A DNA stretch of 64,000 nt from Geotrypetes seraphini. Taxonomy: Eukaryota > Chordata > Amphibia > Gymnophiona > Dermophiidae. The notes below the pieces were generated by a model, which saw nothing but the letters and a program-made list of their open reading frames with translations, searched no databases and had not been told where the DNA came from. Within the stretch, counting starts at the first letter, position 1, and each line of letters starts with the position of its first letter. Positions 54,401-63,999 of the stretch are shown piece after piece. Made by a program: the position numbers and the translations under genes. Location: contig NC_047095.1 in NCBI RefSeq assembly GCF_902459505.1, forward strand, positions 117,491,380-117,555,379, read 5' to 3'.

Positions 54401-55206
54401 TTGGGTGCCCCAATATTTAAGATTTTACTGACAGAGTAGCAGATGAAACAAGAGGATCTGTGAAGCCTCGCACTAATGTCTTGTTCTTACTTTTCAGATT
54501 CACAGAATATCACCACCGCCACCACCGCCACCACCACCACCACCACAACTCCAACTTCTACTTCTACTCCTACCACCACCACCACCACAGGTAAAGCATT
54601 CCAGGCTTCAGCTCCTGTTGAGACTTGTCACAAGATTTAAATGACCTTGATGTAAATAATATGCTCCTTTGCTGGAGTTGGACACTGACCACTCATGCTA
54701 GGATTGGATCTCAGGTCTAACCTCAACTCGTGCACAAACTCCTAAAATGTGAAGCCAAAGCCAAGAATGGAACCCATTCCTCAGGTCTCCTTAGTAACTT
54801 CATTTAAACCGTTCTGAGCTCCCCGGGGAGAACTTTATAGAAAATTGAATAAATAAATCAGAGGAGATAGCACTGGGAATGGTATGAAACCCAGGTCTCT
54901 CTCTGAAAGCGCCGAGCCAAAGCCAGAACCTGAACCCATGGCATGATTATTTAACCTATGTTTTTCTCATTTCTTCTAGGTGCGGTCCCAGGCTTTGGCA
55001 TTGCACTTCTGGTGATGGCCTGCTTGATCTTTTTGCTGACCCTGTGCATCATTGGCTGCTGGGTAAGACTTTTTTACTTCCCTCCCTCCTGCCCCGTTTT
55101 CACTGTCTCTGATTTTAGCACTGAAAGTCAGGGTGCTCCTTATTCTGAACTCACCCCCCCCCCTTTTCTCTCTCCTTTCCAGGTCTATTCGATAGTGAGA
55201 TCATAG
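48438..55206 (+). CDS. Mucin-like small type I membrane protein, tandem copy 3 (4 exons, 92 aa)
   Basis: Exons 48438-48516, 54498-54590, 54980-55062 and 55183-55206. Signal peptide [20 protein letters not shown]… ending at A26. Residues 27-58 start [10 protein letters not shown] (an NIT sequon) and are otherwise a Thr run with a few Ser and Pro: the shortest mucin domain of the three. The membrane exon reads [18 protein letters not shown]… and ends GCW; the tail is VYSIVRS. G(A)VPGxGIALLV is close to the start of the MUC1 membrane span, but no SEA domain or long tail is present. Exon lengths and phases match copies 1 and 2. Intron 1 is 6 kb, swollen by LINEs, a DNA transposon and minisatellites. 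'gcactaat' before exon 2 looks like a good branch point, lost from its place in copies 1 and 2. With the distal acceptor at 55449 the tail would be CPRKLGVKEPSLP. Function inferred only. Confidence 0.75.
49000..50145 (+). mobile_element. Non-autonomous DNA transposon, 'GACGTCC' family (copy 2), intron 1 of gene 3
   Basis: Interior shared with 12370-13115, right end '…taattatgcccctgaa' shared with 56644-57742. A LINE/SINE fragment ('atactgcctatcaacggaggttgtctagg') sits inside at about 49455-49540. Includes a G-rich run near 49080. Confidence 0.65.
50250..50520 (+). repeat. ~30-bp minisatellite 'GAGCTTTGGTAATGATGTTACAATACAT'
   Basis: About nine diverged units around 'atggtgttacaatac' and 'atgatgttac' with 28-36 bp spacing. 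No coding use seen. Confidence 0.8.
50560..50830 (+). mobile_element. CR1 LINE 3' end
   Basis: 'ctgtggaatgcgttgccagaggatgtggtaagagcggtt…ggtttggataatttcctagaggaaaagtcc' then 'atgggagagggccactgcttgccctgg…' tail. Confidence 0.85.
50970..51470 (-). mobile_element. CR1 LINE 3' part, reverse
   Basis: On the - strand: [60 protein letters not shown], then the [17 protein letters not shown]-like end near 51060. Frame open for 103 codons. Confidence 0.9.
51475..52075. other. Unassigned intron sequence of gene 3
   Basis: Weakly similar to the intron text near 23020-23090 of gene 1 ('agctcccaactcaagttgaattttccactgaaaa'), so the first part is ancestral intron. 51700-52060 is a GC-rich repeat-like stretch. 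No exon seen. Confidence 0.4.
52080..52700 (-). mobile_element. Possible Penelope-like fragment
   Basis: A/T-rich sequence beginning on its right end with 'gtgacccctgatgcaggcg…ccgaaacacagc' read on the - strand (52207-52150), a motif typical of hammerhead-bearing elements. No reverse-transcriptase frame visible. Confidence 0.3.
52730..53235 (+). mobile_element. CR1 LINE 3' part
   Basis: [50 protein letters not shown], then 'cattatt…acttggggaaatccactgc' and the terminus 'tggaccttttgtctgtcccagtatggcaactcttatgttcttatg'. Confidence 0.9.
53130..53935 (+). repeat. ~230-bp tandem repeat of a CR1 terminus plus flank, about 3.5 units
   Basis: 'ggaatgttgctactctttggggttctgcc' recurs at about 53352, 53580 and 53811. 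Each unit adds 'gtgagccaagtataggataatcaagccatt' and 'gacatcacaatctcagctct', which are not CR1, so the unit was made by duplication after insertion. Confidence 0.9.
53940..54080 (+). mobile_element. L2 LINE 3' tail
   Basis: 'gacccaacctcttgtaatgtaatccgaccttgaactgaatcggtaagggcggattagaaaacctgattaacataacg'. Confidence 0.75.
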
Positions 55207-55448
55207 TGAGAAGATGGAGATTTCACCGGAGAATCTTAAGCTGAGAGGAAGCGAAACAAGGATCCCTCTACCTTCCTTCACAAAATAATAATTTTGTTTC
55301 TTCACACTTATATTTAATCAGTATTTATGCGATGTACAACATTTAAAATCATCCTATATGTATATCACACAGTATTTAAGATACCGTAACAAAGTGAGCT
55401 AGTCCTGGTTCCTGATGTCTCACCATTTCCTGAGATTTCTCATTTCAG

Positions 55449-55490
55449 TGTCCAAGAAAATTAGGAGTTAAAGAACCCAGCCTGCCCTGA
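55449..55490 (+). other. Possible alternative terminal exon of gene 3
   Basis: After 'gagatttctcatttcag' it reads CPRKLGVKEPSLP then TGA in phase 0 with the membrane exon. Confidence 0.35.
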
Positions 55491-55713
55491 GGGAAAGAGC
55501 GGGGTGCTAAAGCAGAAAAGGCTCTACCAGCCCATGTTGACCTGGAGTTATTGTCACCCGGTTGTTGCATGGAAACAGCACCCCCCTTTCTGATTGGCTA
55601 TATCATTCTGGGACTTGTAGTTGTGTTTCTTTCCTGGGAAAAGGCAGGCCTTATCCCAGAATGCTTTGCAAGTACTGTATTTCAGATCAAGGGATTTATC
55701 TAATTGGTATTTA

Positions 55714-55719
55714 AATAAA
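55714..55719 (+). terminator. Likely poly(A) signal of gene 3
   Basis: AATAAA in 'ggtatttaaataaaaag'. The hexamer used in copy 2 is replaced here by 'aaagtaaacaaac', so this slightly upstream one is the best candidate. Confidence 0.5.
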
Positions 55720-55829
55720 AAGTATTTTTGCTGAATCTTTTCCAAGCTTATAAACTCTTTTTTTCTGTATGGTATGGCTCAAAGTAAACAAACATGTCCT
55801 TTATCAAATCTGGTCTGTGTCTCAATTGC

Positions 55830-56480
55830 CTTTGATTACTGTATCCAGCACGTTCTTGATACTAAGGTGACTCTTTAGAGTAATTTTTAAACAAACCAGA
55901 GCTTAGAGCTTTTAAATATTTCAGGTATTGATCTGCAGCCACATCTGGTATTAAAGAGCAGATATATATTTCCAAGATGCAAAGGAACATTAGATACATA
56001 TTTTCAAGAGGAACTGGTCTCCCTTCATACACCAACAACGATTCTCTTTGTCACCCGTGCAAAAAGATATCTAATCTATTCCATACAATGAACCAATGCT
56101 TTGCAGAGGACAACCATTTGGGATGTTATCTACCTATGCTCATCCAGCTTTTGTCTACTGGGGGCCATATTTTATATTTTGTAACATTTGGATGGCCAAA
56201 ATACACAAATACCAATAAATCCAAATAAATAAAATTTGGATGGCAAATACATTGTATTTTGCTACATGTTTTGTCAAATAGTGACAAAAAATGATGGTGC
56301 ATTGTCACCTCCCCGGCCTTCATCCAGTCTTGTGTTTTGTTTTATTTTCTCCCCCCTGGTGAAAAATAGGCCATTTACCTACAAATAAAAAAACCCTGGA
56401 GGACATATCAGAAAGAGCTGAAAAAAGGACATAGCTTCTTACGAGACATCTGTTGGTAGCCCTAATATTGAACAGATACT
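55830..56480. other. 3' flank of gene 3
   Basis: Aligns with 33540-34440. No gene seen. Confidence 0.6.
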
Positions 56481-56483
56481 ACT

Positions 56484-56640
56484 CTAACCACCCTTCGCCC
56501 ATGTAACAAGCTGCTCTAAAGGCTTTTAGCATGGGCCGGCAAGATAAGTGCTCCAACACTAATTGGAATTCCATGACCATCAGAGCATTTATCGTACTGG
56601 CTCGTGCTAAACACCTCTAGCGCAGCTTGATAAAAGGACC
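56484..56640. mobile_element. Foldback MITE in the gene 3 flank
   Basis: 'caagctgctctaaaggcttttagcatgggccgg' pairs with 'ggctcgtgctaaacacctctagcgcagcttg'. Absent from the gene 2 flank, which reads straight through near 34440. Confidence 0.7.
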
Positions 56641-56643
56641 CTA

Positions 56644-57742
56644 AGGGGCTCATAATTGAAAGAGAAAAACGTCCAAAAACCGGCCTAAGTCGGCACTTAG
56701 ACGATCATAAATGAAAGACGTCCAAGTTCCGATAATCAAACCGGGTTTTGGACGTATTTCTAAATGACCTAGGCCTTCATAGTGCCGCTGAACGACCATA
56801 GCTAAACGGGGCGTTTCAGGAGGAGTGTCGAGGGCGGGATTTGGGCGGGACGTGAGCAGGCTTAGACTTAGTCGTACTGCATGTATAACCGAAAGTTATA
56901 CAGCCCACGATCGACGGAACTTGGACGTTGTGACTCAGACCATTTAAAACATGGTCTAAATCACAAAAAAACACCTAAAGTGACGAAATAAGCACTGCAA
57001 ATACATAATACAGACTCCCCACACACTACCCCAGTGATCACCGACCCTCCCCACCATAAAATATTAATCACAACTTGAAAATTGTGCCTCCAGAACATCA
57101 TCAGCTGGCAACCTGGTATAGGAAAGCCTAGTCGTGCTACACAGAGGCATCTTAAACCGTCTTGGGGGTGGGTTAGGGACCCGTAGAGAGGTGAACCCCT
57201 GCCCATAAGCCCCTGTAATCACTGCATTGATATTGAAACATGTGCACACCCCTACACACCCCAAAACCCTTTTTTACTAGCATATAAGTGGCTCCTGCAG
57301 CCATAAGGGCTATTGGGGTGGTAGATAAGTGGGTCTAGGGGATTCTGGAGGAGGTTGGGGGGCTCACCATGCCCTATAAAGAAGCTGTAGTGAGATGAAG
57401 ACATGGCACCCTTTTTGTGAAGTTTACAGCAGTGCCCTGTAAGGTACCCCACTATTTAGGTGCCATGTATGGGTGTTCAGTCCACCATTTGCAGACCCCT
57501 CCCATGTCCATCAGGGCTTGTTCTAGGCATTTTTGACTTGGACAAAAAGTTGAACGAAAATGTGGTATAAAGATGGACGATTTAATGGCTTGGACAATCA
57601 GATCAGCAGGATTAGACGATTTTCGAAATGAAAAAAAATTTGGACGTATTTTTCAAAAATGTGTCCTAAGCTATTTTTTACTTTGGACAACTTGTGACTT
57701 GGACGAAAACAGACTTAGATGTTCCTTTTGATTATGCCCCTC
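56644..57742 (-). mobile_element. Non-autonomous DNA transposon, 'GACGTCC' family (copy 3, best ends)
   Basis: Ends AAGGGGCTCATAATTGAAAG and, inverted, AGAGGGGCATAATCAAAAG. Interior in reverse relative to 12370 and 49000. The gene 2 flank gives the empty site ('gactaaatctata', 34441-34453). 'CTAA' flanks both sides; the duplication length is unsure. Confidence 0.75.
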
Positions 57743-57744
57743 TA

Positions 57745-58190
57745 AATCTATAGGTAGCTTGATAATATTTCTATGATTTAAACCAAAGGAGAAGAGACAC
57801 CAATAATTTTTCAGTTCTCTGAATTCATTCCATGCTGCAATCAGATTCAAATTAGAATAGTCCATTGAAAACAATTAACTTTTTGGTTACAAAAGTCTCA
57901 GTCAACAATAGCTACCTGCAAACATCTGAATCCATCGAAACAACAGGTGCAGGCTACCTTCAGAGCTCCAGCTTCCATCTTTTGCATACAGGATTTAATA
58001 TATACAGTCAAGCCATATGGCATTGATCCAACAGTCAGTGATAAACACCTCAGACTACTGAGACATAATAACCGAGCAGTAAAAAAATGGGAAAAAGAAA
58101 AGGACAATAGTATTTATGTACTGTAGAACTAGTCTTCCTTATTTGCAAGGGCATAATTATAGGAAGCCGTTGTATTAGAGAAAAGGTTTT
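57745..58190. other. 3' flank of gene 3, continuous where gene 2's flank is split
   Basis: Aligns with 34455-34605, 34935-35045, 37125-37180 and 39176-39220 in order. No gene seen. Confidence 0.65.
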
Positions 58191-58745
58191 AGCAGAAACT
58201 ACTTAATGCCCTCTAGTGGTCATTAGGGAGCCACACATAGGAACACCTTTGATAATTTCAGAGCAGCAGCTTCCACATTTTGCATACAAAAGCAGCTTGC
58301 AGATTTATCATCTAGGAAAAGCATTAAGATCGGCCAAGAAGGCATTGTTAAGAGGTACCGTCTTTCCATGTGGTGAGGCTGGAAGAATACTGAGCCTCGA
58401 TGTTTCAAACTGCAGAACTAGAGTATAGATAAGTGCCTGATGTTTCGCCCAAAGTGGCTGCCTCAGGGGCAAGTTATTTGCAACACACATCTTTAGTGCA
58501 GCTTTGGTGTAATTAGTGTGTCAATCATCAGCTGGTTAACTTGCTCTTGAGGCAGCCATTTTTGATGAAACGTGACCATGTTGGGCATTTCTCTATACCC
58601 TGGGAGTACGTTTAATAGGCACTGATTTTTGTCCTTTGTGGTCTGCTTCTCTATTATTTCTCACGTTGGCAACTGCCTTAGAAATATTTGACAAATAGAG
58701 GAATTTGAAAAAGAATTAAAACATATTTATTTAGGCAAGCTTACG

Positions 58746-58861
58746 GGGCCTGTTTTACAAAGCCATGTGGCAACAGCCCCGAAGCCCTTTAAATTTCTAT
58801 GGGCTTCAGGGCCGTTACCGTGCTGCAGCCGCAAGCGTGGCTTTGTAAAACAGGCCCTTAG
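58746..58861. mobile_element. Foldback MITE 'GGGCCTGTTTTACAAAGCC'
   Basis: Hairpin with GGCCTGTTTTACAAAGCCA and, inverted, the same sequence at the end. A diverged relative starts near 29383. Confidence 0.8.
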
Positions 58862-59305
58862 TCTAACAGAAATAACATGCTTTGAATGAGACAGTAAAGA
58901 TTAGGATTTGTTAGTGATTTTGTCTGTTATTTCAGATTATGAGTGTATTAACTGATGTGAGAAATTTAGATCGCACAGAATATAAATGTTGCAAATAAAT
59001 AAATAAAGAAAGAAAAGGATTTAATATATGTAGTCAAGCCACATGGCACCATATCAACTTTGACCCCAAAGTGTTGGGAAATAATAATGGAGGAATAAAA
59101 AAAAAGGGAAAAATAAAAGGGCAGTGATATTATACCTGTCTACTTTTTTTGCAAGTACATAATGATAAGACAGCTTCTGCTAAAGAGGAAATTCTGGGAG
59201 GAAAAGAGACACACCCACACATAATGGTCATAGAAATGACCCAATGCCCCCTAGTGGTTATTAGGGAGCCACATACAGGGGCTCCTTTGGTATATTCTGT
59301 TAGAG

Positions 59306-59961
59306 CAGTGTATCTCAAACTGTGTGCTGCGGCACACTGAGGAGGAAGAGAGGCACCTGCCAGCTGACTTCCCTACGCGGTACATCGCCAGCGCTGCCCG
59401 ATTCGCCGAAGGCCTGTATGTTTCCCCCTTCTCTCTAGCGTCCTCTGGCTTCCACCCTGGCCTCCCGGTCTCACCTTTAAAGCTAATTACAGCAGCCTGC
59501 AGAGGATCGCCGGTAGGTAAAATGATTTTATTTTCAATATAGTGATTGAAATGTGTTTTGAGAATTTATATCTGCTGTATATATTGTGTGTATATGAAAA
59601 ATGAATGGAAAAAATTGCATTATAATTAGTAAAGGGGATGGGATCTGGGGCAGAGCTTGGGTTGGGCTAAGGAGGTTGTTAGACTTAGGGGGTACTTAGC
59701 TTGAAGTAGCTGAGAAACACTGCTGTAGGCAATCAACTGGCGCCAGTGCCTCTCCTTCTCTCCGGCCCTCTTCTCTGCTGGCACCCCCTACTGGCGTCTC
59801 AGGGCCCATCTGGATGGCCTCTGCACATGCGCAGAAGTTGATGTGATGATGTCATGCATATGCGTCATGTCATCATGGCGACGTCTGCGCAATTCTGGGT
59901 GCCTTAAGCCGTGGCCACTACCTTTAATGTGTCCCAGCTCGAGAAAGTTTGAGAGACACTG
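59306..59961. mobile_element. hAT MITE, 656 bp
   Basis: Ends CAGTGTATCTCAAACT and, inverted, CAGTGTCTCTCAAACT. Flanked by GTTAGAG on both sides (the duplication overlaps the terminal bases). GC-rich interior with 'cactggcgcc' and 'cgcacatgcgcag' motifs. Confidence 0.85.
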
Positions 59962-60009
59962 TTAGAGAAAAGATTAGAGATTTAGAGACAACCCAATACC
60001 TCCTGGTGG

Positions 60010-60710
60010 GCCTTAGGATAGTTGGTGCTAAAGACATGTCTCCCACAACCTCTTCTCATCACTTGTTGCACAGATTTGATTTGCTTCATCACACTTTATA
60101 TTCTGCTTTTCACAGTGCCAACTGCAGGAAAGAGGATGACAACATATATAACAGAATAAAATAACAAAAACCTTCCAGGCAATACTTTAATATTCCTGGA
60201 GTTTGACTTGAATTGTGCAATGATGGAATTTAATTACCTATTGGCTGCTTGACTGGTTTCGCAATTCTGAGCGCAACATTTATGAGCATTTAAATACTCG
60301 TTATTATGGTTTAAGTTTTTTTTTATTGTTTAATAGTCAACTTTCAAAGCCTGTTTTAGATCTTCATTATAATAAGGAGGCCATTTTTAAAATGTCTTCT
60401 TTTGTGGAAAGTCCATGAGTGTTTTTTTAACTCATGGGCTTTGCATAAAATTGCAAAGGGAAAGTACTCTATGAGTGTCGGGAGCAGCGCAGAGCATTCA
60501 GCGCACACGCCAGCGCTAAATAAAACCCTTTCGCTGCTTTGTAAAAGGGTAAGTTAATTTTAGGCGCCTTTTATAGAATTTCTCCCACTGTGCACAATGC
60601 AACAATCTTTTGAGAGCAGGGCTCTGTATATATGCATGTGAAGGCTAGAGGATTAGTACTGATTTTTTGCTTCTAATCAATGCTTCTATTAAATTTATTT
60701 ATTTATTCAT
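60010..60710. other. Unassigned
   Basis: No gene seen. 60480-60570 contains hairpin-MITE text ('gcgctaaataaaacc…tttgtaaaaggg…ttttaggcgccttttatagaa'). Confidence 0.4.
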
Positions 60711-60714
60711 TCAA

Positions 60715-60810
60715 TTTTCTATACTGTTCTCCCTGACTTGCCCAGGGTCGCAAGGAGCAGTGTGGGTTTGAAGCTGAAGCTATAGCTTTAACCCCTGCAC
60801 CACACTCTCA
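60715..60810 (-). mobile_element. SINE fragment
   Basis: 'cctgacttgcccagggtcgcaaggagcagtgtgggtttgaagctgaagctatagctttaacccctgcaccacactctc'. Confidence 0.65.
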
Positions 60811-60815
60811 GTCAT

Positions 60816-61580
60816 AGAGCTAGAGTCATTAAGGACACTGATCGTGTCCCGACCATTTTGCGACCTGATTTTCCTCCGAATCGATTCACTAACCTCGCGG
60901 CCGATCATCCGATCCTCGCATGCAAATAAGGGGAAACGGCATGCAAAGTGGGAAGGATGTGATTCACTAAACTAAAGACTGGGCTGGCCGATCCAAAAAC
61001 AAGCGACTGGTGAGGACCAGTCGCTTGAGCAAAAACCATGCTCTCTGCCCTGATTCTCCTGCTCTTGGCGCTCTGACCTCTGCCCCGATTCTGCTTTTCT
61101 GCTCTCTGGCCCAATCTCTGCCCCGATTTTGCTTCTCTGCTCTCTGCCCCGATCTCCTGCTCTCTGCCCCGATTCTGCTTTTCGCTCCTGCCCTGATTCT
61201 GCTTCTCTGGCCTGATCTCCTGCTCTCTGCCCCCATTCTGCTTTTCAGCTCCTGCCCCGATTTTGCTTCTCTGCCCCCTGCCCCGATCTCCTGCTCTCTG
61301 CCCTGATTCTGCTTCTCTGGCCTGATCTCCTGCTCTCTGCCCCCATTCTGCTTCTCTGCTCTGTGCCCCGATCTCCTGCTCTCTGCCCTGATCTACTGCT
61401 CTCTGCCCCGACTCCGTAGTTTTAATCCGCGTTCAGCGCTGCTTTCAACCCGCAGATTAAAACCACGGACTCACGAAAGTTTGCAGACCATCTACAGGCA
61501 AAGGAGATGGTCTGCGCTTGCATCAGGATCGCTGGAGAGTGATCCTTGTGGTCGGTGATCCATGGCCTTAGTGAATCTAG
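60816..61580. mobile_element. MITE with GGGCTAGATTCACTAA ends (copy 2, both ends present)
   Basis: Left end 'gagctagagtcattaagg', right end 'cctTAGTGAATCTAGCCC'. Interior array of 'ctctgccccgattctgcttctctg' units (61055-61410) is longer than in the copy at 2130. It gives Ser/Leu/Pro frames on one strand and Arg/Glu frames on the other that are not genes. Confidence 0.75.
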
Positions 61581-61585
61581 CCCAT

Positions 61586-61805
61586 AGTATGGTAGAAGAT
61601 GGCAAAACATAGTTAACAAAACATGGTAAAACATAATATGACACAACATGGCATGGAGAGACAGCATGGTGAATATAGATTGGCAAAACATAGCATGGCA
61701 AACCTAGTATTACAAAGCATGGCTGACATAGTATGACACGACTTGGCAAAAATGGTAAAGCCAGTGTTCATGACGGAACATAGCATGGAAGACATATAAA
61801 GGTGA
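61586..61805. repeat. Degenerate 'AACATGGCAA' repeat
   Basis: Short irregular units 'caaaacatagc', 'aacatggca', 'gtatgacac'. No other content. Confidence 0.6.
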
Positions 61806-61807
61806 AC

Positions 61808-63065
61808 CCATAGACATAATTTACCTAGACTTCCAGAAAGCCTTCGATAAGGTACCACATGAGCGGTTGCTCAGGAAGCTATGGAACCATGGGGTGCACG
61901 GGGAGGTCCACCGATGGATCAAAAACTGGCTGGCAGACAGGAAGCAGAGGGTTGGTGTAAAGGGCCATTACTCGGACTGGCAAGGGGTCACGAGCGGGGT
62001 TCCTCAAGGATCGGTGCTGGGACCGCTCCTGTTTAACATATTCATTGACGACCTGGAGGCGGGAACAAAATGCGAGGTCATCAAATTCGCAGATGACACC
62101 AAACTATTCAGCAAGGTTGAAACCACGGTTGACTGCGAGAATCTCCAAAGGGATCTTACGACATTGGAAGAATGGGCGAAAAAGTGGCAAATGAGCTTCA
62201 ATGTAGGGAAATGCAAGGTCATGCATATAGGGAGAAGGAACCCGATGTTCACTTACAAAATGGGGGGATCAATGCTAGGGGTCAGTAATCTGGAAAGGGA
62301 CTTGGGAGTGATGGTAGACACGACATTGAAGGTGTCGGCACAATGTGCCACAGCCTCGAGGAAAGCAAACCAAATGTTAGGTATCATTAAGAAGGGTATC
62401 TCGACCAGAACGAAGGAAGTCATCCTGCCACTGTACCGGGCTATGGTGCGCCCGCATCTGGAATACTGTGTACAGTACTGGTCACCGTACCTCAAAAAGG
62501 ACATGGCAATGCTTGAGGGAGTCCAGAGAAGAGCAACTAAACTGATTAAGGGTATGGAAAACCTTACATACACTGACAGACTGAAGAAGCTGGGGCTGTT
62601 TTCCCTGGAAAAGCGGAGACTCAGAGGAGATATGATAGAGACCTTCAAGATCCTGAGGGGCATCGAAAAGGTTGACAAAGACAGATTTTTCAATTTGAAA
62701 GAAACCACAAGAACAAGGGGTCACTCGATGAAATTGAAGGGGGACAGGTTTAAAACAAACGCAAGGAAGTACTTTTTCACACAGAGGGTGGTGGACACAT
62801 GGAACACCCTTCCGGAAGCCGTGATAAGAAATAGCACAGTACAGGGTTTCAAGGATGACCTGGATAGGTTCCTGGAAGACAAAGGGATTGAGGGGTACAG
62901 ATAAGAGCAGTGGAAGGTTTAGAGATAAGTGTAGAGGTAGGCAATAAAATTAGTCAGGGACCGCTGACCAGGCAATATGCCTGATGGGCCGCCACGTGAG
63001 CGGACCGCTGGGCTGGATGGACCTCTGGTCTGCCCCGGCGGAGGCGACTACTTATGTACTTATGT
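61808..63065 (+). mobile_element. CR1 LINE, 5'-truncated, with long open reverse-transcriptase frame
   Basis: Open frame from about 61808 to 62904: IIYLDFQKAFDKVPHERLL, WIKNWLADRKQRVGVKG, SGVPQGSVLGPLLFNIFIDD, FADDTKLFSKV (RT catalytic motif FADD), [110 protein letters not shown]. The RT fingers, the endonuclease and ORF1 are missing, so it cannot be autonomous. The tail ends 'ggaggcgactacttatgtacttatgta'. No stop within ~365 codons, hence young. Confidence 0.96.
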
Positions 63066-63121
63066 AACTTTAATTTTGCATTATTTGCAGTTTCTACTTG
63101 TCACCACTGTTCCCTCTAAGC

Positions 63122-63999
63122 CAGTGGTCTCCAACTCAAACCCTTAGCAGGGCCACATTTTGGATTTATCGGTACTTGGAGGGCCTCAGAAAAAATAGTT
63201 AATGTCTTATTAAAACAATGTTTTTGTTACTTAATAGGGAGATAAAACTTAGTATTCTGTGACAGAAATTACTATATAATATTGTAATCACAGCTATAAT
63301 CTCTTGTTAATGATGTTACTTTCTTTAATTTATTTTAAATATTATTGTGAAGTGCTCAGACCAAGTAACCCAAAATATAGTGAAGTCACTACAATGAGGT
63401 TAACTTGAACTTGGTTTGATTTCTCCTTAGTGTCCCTCCCTGATGAAGAGGTGAAACTCGAGTCGGGGGGACGGGATTGGAAGAATGAACGAACGGTTCT
63501 AGGATTTTAACGGAGCACATATATTTTACTAGCACACAGTCATCAATGAGAATTAACAAAAACAACTACCCCCCTATTCAGATAAGTACATCAAGTTGAT
63601 CTGTATTAGTTCACGGTCATGTAGGGAGGGCAGGGGACAGGTGAAGGCGATGATGGTCCCCTTGTTAACCTCATTGTAGTGACTTCACTATATTTTGGGT
63701 TACTTGGTCTGAGCACTTCACAATAATATTTAAAATAAATGAAAGAAAGTAACATCATTAACAAGAGATTATAGCTGTGATTACAATATTATTTATTAAA
63801 GCAATGACAATTTTGCATGAGGTAAAACTCTTTATAGTTTATAAATCTTTCCTTTTGGCTAAGTCTTAATAATAAAATTGTCATTTATAGCTAAAGAGAC
63901 AAATGATCAAGAAACTGTTTTATTTTACTTTTGTGATTATGATAAACATACCGAGGGCCTCAAAATAGTACCTGGCGGGCCCTGAGTTTGAGACCACTG
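63122..63999. mobile_element. hAT element carrying an inverted-repeat, hammerhead-bearing insert
   Basis: Ends CAGTGGTCTCCAACTCAAAC and, inverted, CAGTGGTCTCAAACTCAGGG. The right target duplication falls past the window. Inside, 129-bp inverted arms (63276-63404 and 63664-63792, about one mismatch) flank a 259-bp segment similar to the insertion upstream of gene 2. Confidence 0.8.
63432..63472 (+). ncRNA. Hammerhead-ribozyme-like motif, copy B
   Basis: GTCCCTCC (63432-63439) pairs with GGGGGGAC (63465-63472) as stem I with one G-U pair. Core CTGATGA at 63440-63446, GAAAC at 63453-63457, loop TCGA, then GTC at 63462-63464, the expected cleavage triplet. Stem II is very short (AGAGGT). The minimal stem III, C-TCGA-G, has the layout of retroelement type I hammerheads. 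Known of the family: self-cleavage; here activity is unproven. Confidence 0.5.

Noticed and set aside
54958-55206. Single 82-aa membrane protein frame
   Set aside because: It is the membrane exon and last exon of gene 3 read through the 120-bp intron; donor and acceptor are conserved in all copies, so the spliced model is better.
61010-61306. Ser/Pro/Leu-rich 98-aa frame and the Arg-rich frame opposite
   Set aside because: Both fall in the repeated CTCTGCCCCGATTCTG array of a MITE.
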